Under the pieces are notes generated by a model. It did no database searches. It saw only the letters and a program-made list of their open reading frames with translations, and was not told the origin of the DNA. Shown here in pieces: positions 61,898 to 64,000 of a stretch of DNA of 64,000 nt. Made by a program: the position numbers and the translations under genes. How positions within the stretch are numbered: the stretch's first letter is position 1; every line of letters starts with the position of its first letter. Origin of the DNA: Bernardetia sp. Lineage in GTDB: Bacteria > Bacteroidota > Bacteroidia > Cytophagales > Bernardetiaceae. The stretch is taken from NCBI GenBank assembly GCA_020630575.1, contig JAHDBD010000002.1, forward strand, positions 1 to 64,000. The letters are read 5' to 3'.

Positions 61898-62728
61898 TTA
61901 TTTTACTGACTCATGACTAAGAAAAGGCTCATACATTAAAAGTGCATGATTTTGTGCAATAATTTCTCTCATTATTTCTTGATTTGTTTCTTTATCTGTC
62001 AGAATTCTTTCCAATTCATTATGACGAGAATAGCCTCCCCAGTCTTCTTGACGAAAAAAATGTTTGTTTTCTTTTATTTGATAGTTTTCTTTCAAATCTA
62101 TAGTCGTCAATAACTCTCCTTTCAGATGGGTTTCGTTTATCTCAAAATTTAATTGAAAGTCTTGTAAAGTAGTATTTTTAAACTGCAAATCTATATAATT
62201 ATAAGCTACTGTTGCACCACTTCCAAAAGGTACTTTTCGCTGAGCATCAGGAAAAACATCATAACTATGTCGCCAACGTTCAGTTATTTCCAAAGGTGAA
62301 TGTAATAAAATCCAATGTAGAAGGTTAGCAAGCTGACACAATCCTCCCCCAATTCCAACAGCTGTTTTTCCTTTTTTTAAAACTAAACCTTCTAAAAAGC
62401 CTCTTTTTTTGGTTGGTTTTCCTACCAAAAACCAAAAAGAAAAAGTTTGATTTGGTTTTATAATAAGTCCATTTATTCTATCGGTAGCAAGTTTCAAATT
62501 TGTAATTTTTTGTTCTTGGAGTTTCATATCTACACCCATAAGTGGACGCAGAAGCATAGATTGATGATTTTTGACTAAAAAAGGGAGTTTTTTTTGAGTT
62601 TGTCTTTCTTTTGCAAAATTATTTGTATAAAAATACCAACGAAAATATCGTTTAATACGATAGTATTTTTTACCTAAAAAGATTCTTAATTTTGTTCTTG
62701 TAATAGGTTTGGGTAAATAGAGTTGCAT
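61898..62728 (-). CDS. VanW family protein
   Basis: A 276-residue protein with the VanW domain: LKLATDRINGLIIKPNQTFSFW (about 75-96), then GIGGGLCQLANLLHWILLHS (about 127-146) and RRWRHSYDVFP-like ERWRHSYDVF. VanW proteins are found with vancomycin resistance clusters and in many genomes without them; the biochemical role is unsettled. No van ligase or dipeptidase is nearby, so resistance is not implied. It lies 62 bp upstream of the DUF218 gene, so the two may form an operon. Confidence 0.88.
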   Translation of the reverse strand: MQLYLPKPITRTKLRIFLGKKYYRIKRYFRWYFYTNNFAKERQTQKKLPFLVKNHQSMLLRPLMGVDMKLQEQKITNLKLATDRINGLIIKPNQTFSFWFLVGKPTKKRGFLEGLVLKKGKTAVGIGGGLCQLANLLHWILLHSPLEITERWRHSYDVFPDAQRKVPFGSGATVAYNYIDLQFKNTTLQDFQLNFEINETHLKGELLTTIDLKENYQIKENKHFFRQEDWGGYSRHNELERILTDKETNQEIMREIIAQNHALLMYEPFLSHESVK

Positions 62729-62948
62729 AAGGTAAGGTTTTAATGACTATTTTTTTGTAATTTCGATTTACAATCTAAAGTAAAACTCGGTTCATCAGTA
62801 TTTTTATTTTACAGTTTTATATCATCTATAAATAATCTATTTTTAGATAAAATATGTAAATGTGTTAATTTTTTGGATTCAGAGAAAATATATTCATTAA
62901 ATAAAGATAATTGTATTCTAATTTTTCTTCATCAAGAAAATAATTTTT

Positions 62949-64000
62949 ATGTCAAAAAATAATATACTACTATTTATATTCTTTCTCCTTTTTACTTTAC
63001 AGCCTACTTTTGGTTTTGCACAAGAAAATGGAGCTGAAAGACAATTACAGAGAAACTTAGAAATCTGTGAACGCTATTTTGAAGATGGAGATTATAAAAA
63101 AGCTTTATCTGAAGCTGAAAAACTCTATAAAAAAACTCAAAGAAGAGGAAATATTGATTTATCTACAAAAATAGAAAAGTATTTAATCAAATATTACGAA
63201 GCAACAGGCGAAATTTCAAAGTTTCATGCCATAACACGAAAATTTATAGCTAATCGCAAAAAACAAGGTGAGAATAGTAAAGGATATGGATTAGCACTCT
63301 TACAGGCTGCAAAATATTATGCTGAATATTCATTTACACAGCAAGCAGAAAACTATTTGAACGACGCTAAAAAAATAGTAGGAGAAAAACCAACTGAAAA
63401 TTATATTTTTTCAGATTTATATTATACACAAATACTGATTGATTTTCAAAGAGGGAACTTTTTAAATTTATTAGATTATCAAATTCAAGATTTATTGAGT
63501 GTACGCAAATCACTTATTGGAAAAGAAACTCAGTTTTTTAGTGATGTTAGCAAGCAAACTGAAACTCGTAATCTGTCGGATAGAGAAGAAATACGAAAAA
63601 AAACAGATTATGCTGAAATACTATCTTTACAGGCAGATGCTGCCCGACTAGCAGGAAGATATAATGAAGCAAGTAAATATATAGAACAAGCAGATAACTT
63701 TATAAAACAAGAATTATCTATTCGTCAGCTTGCTTATGTGCGTAATCAATATGTCAGAATTCAACTCATGATTGATAATGGAGAGGAACGAGATGAAATA
63801 CGAAAACTACTAGAAAAGACACTCTATCGTGCTGAAAGAACTGTCGGAACAGTACACAAAGATTATATCAAATTACATGCTTTATTAATTGATTATTATG
63901 TAAATAGTGGTTTTGTGGTTCAGCAAGACGAAGAAAGCAAAGGATTTTCTTTAAAGCCAAGATTTTTACAAAATATAAAGTATAGCACCCAAAATGTTCG
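62949..64000 (+). CDS. Exported TPR-like protein, cut by the window end
   Basis: The frame is open from the ATG at 62949 to the last base (350 codons, no stop). Residues 1-25 are a signal peptide (FIFFLLFTLQPTFGFAQ). After it come helical repeats of TPR type, such as NLEICERYFEDGDYKKALSEAE and ADAARLAGRYNEASKYIEQAD. The layout (signal peptide plus TPR units) is the same as the N-terminus of the TPR-SpoIIE protein at 51855, so the missing part may hold a transmembrane helix and a kinase or phosphatase domain. That last point is a guess. Confidence 0.85.
   Translation, partial: MSKNNILLFIFFLLFTLQPTFGFAQENGAERQLQRNLEICERYFEDGDYKKALSEAEKLYKKTQRRGNIDLSTKIEKYLIKYYEATGEISKFHAITRKFIANRKKQGENSKGYGLALLQAAKYYAEYSFTQQAENYLNDAKKIVGEKPTENYIFSDLYYTQILIDFQRGNFLNLLDYQIQDLLSVRKSLIGKETQFFSDVSKQTETRNLSDREEIRKKTDYAEILSLQADAARLAGRYNEASKYIEQADNFIKQELSIRQLAYVRNQYVRIQLMIDNGEERDEIRKLLEKTLYRAERTVGTVHKDYIKLHALLIDYYVNSGFVVQQDEESKGFSLKPRFLQNIKYSTQNV

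Noticed and set aside
61898..62728. VanW gene as evidence of vancomycin resistance
   Set aside because: No VanA/B ligase, VanX or VanH gene is nearby and VanW is common in genomes without resistance clusters.

Overview
The window is AT-rich (about one third G+C by eye) and comes from a Bacteroidota chromosome, most likely a gliding Cytophagales bacterium of the Bernardetia/Flexibacter type. This rests on C-terminal type IX secretion (T9SS) sorting domains, a GldH-like gliding lipoprotein, delta-60 repeats, SpoIIE-type phosphatases fused to PAS or TPR sensors, lipoproteins with acidic export signals, scarce Shine-Dalgarno sequences and TAnnTTTG promoter motifs. The genus is an inference. No rRNA, tRNA, CRISPR array, prophage or intact insertion sequence was seen.

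Layout. 1-8.7 kb: heptamer repeat, membrane protein, giant PAS/SpoIIE sensor, M14 carboxypeptidase, surface lipoprotein. 8.8-12.5 kb: a macrodomain-like protein, then divergently a compact three-gene CBASS antiphage operon (2TM-NUDIX effector, CD-NTase, E2-like protein). 12.6-30.8 kb: housekeeping and envelope genes (MscS channel, sirtuin, CNB histidine kinase, ABC-2 permease, holA, ICMT-like methyltransferase, GSCFA protein, pth, clpX, cytochrome c, dapD, glycosyltransferase, rhomboid, fabD, His-rich membrane protein). 31-45.6 kb: secreted giants, namely a 1884-residue delta-60 T9SS protein followed by three SLH-domain envelope enzymes (amidase, M23 endopeptidase, polysaccharide deacetylase). 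45.7-64 kb: DinB, redox lipoprotein, DUF3891, hisF, hisA, gldH-like, dusB, TPR-SpoIIE phosphatase, hisD, mutS2, small exported proteins, DUF218, VanW and a TPR protein cut by the window end.

Main biological points. (1) The CBASS operon has the type II-short architecture (E2 without E1 or JAB) with a membrane NUDIX effector, and an operator-like palindrome lies in its leader. (2) Three successive wall-active enzymes carry SLH triplets, a module typical of cell walls with secondary polymers and unusual in Bacteroidota. Two of them share a gap-free block of about 1.46 kb from a duplication. (3) Non-coding space is filled with two kinds of small repeat: degenerate heptanucleotide arrays that abut start and stop codons (one forms the last codons of hisA), and short palindromes, including a MITE-like element near 44 kb.
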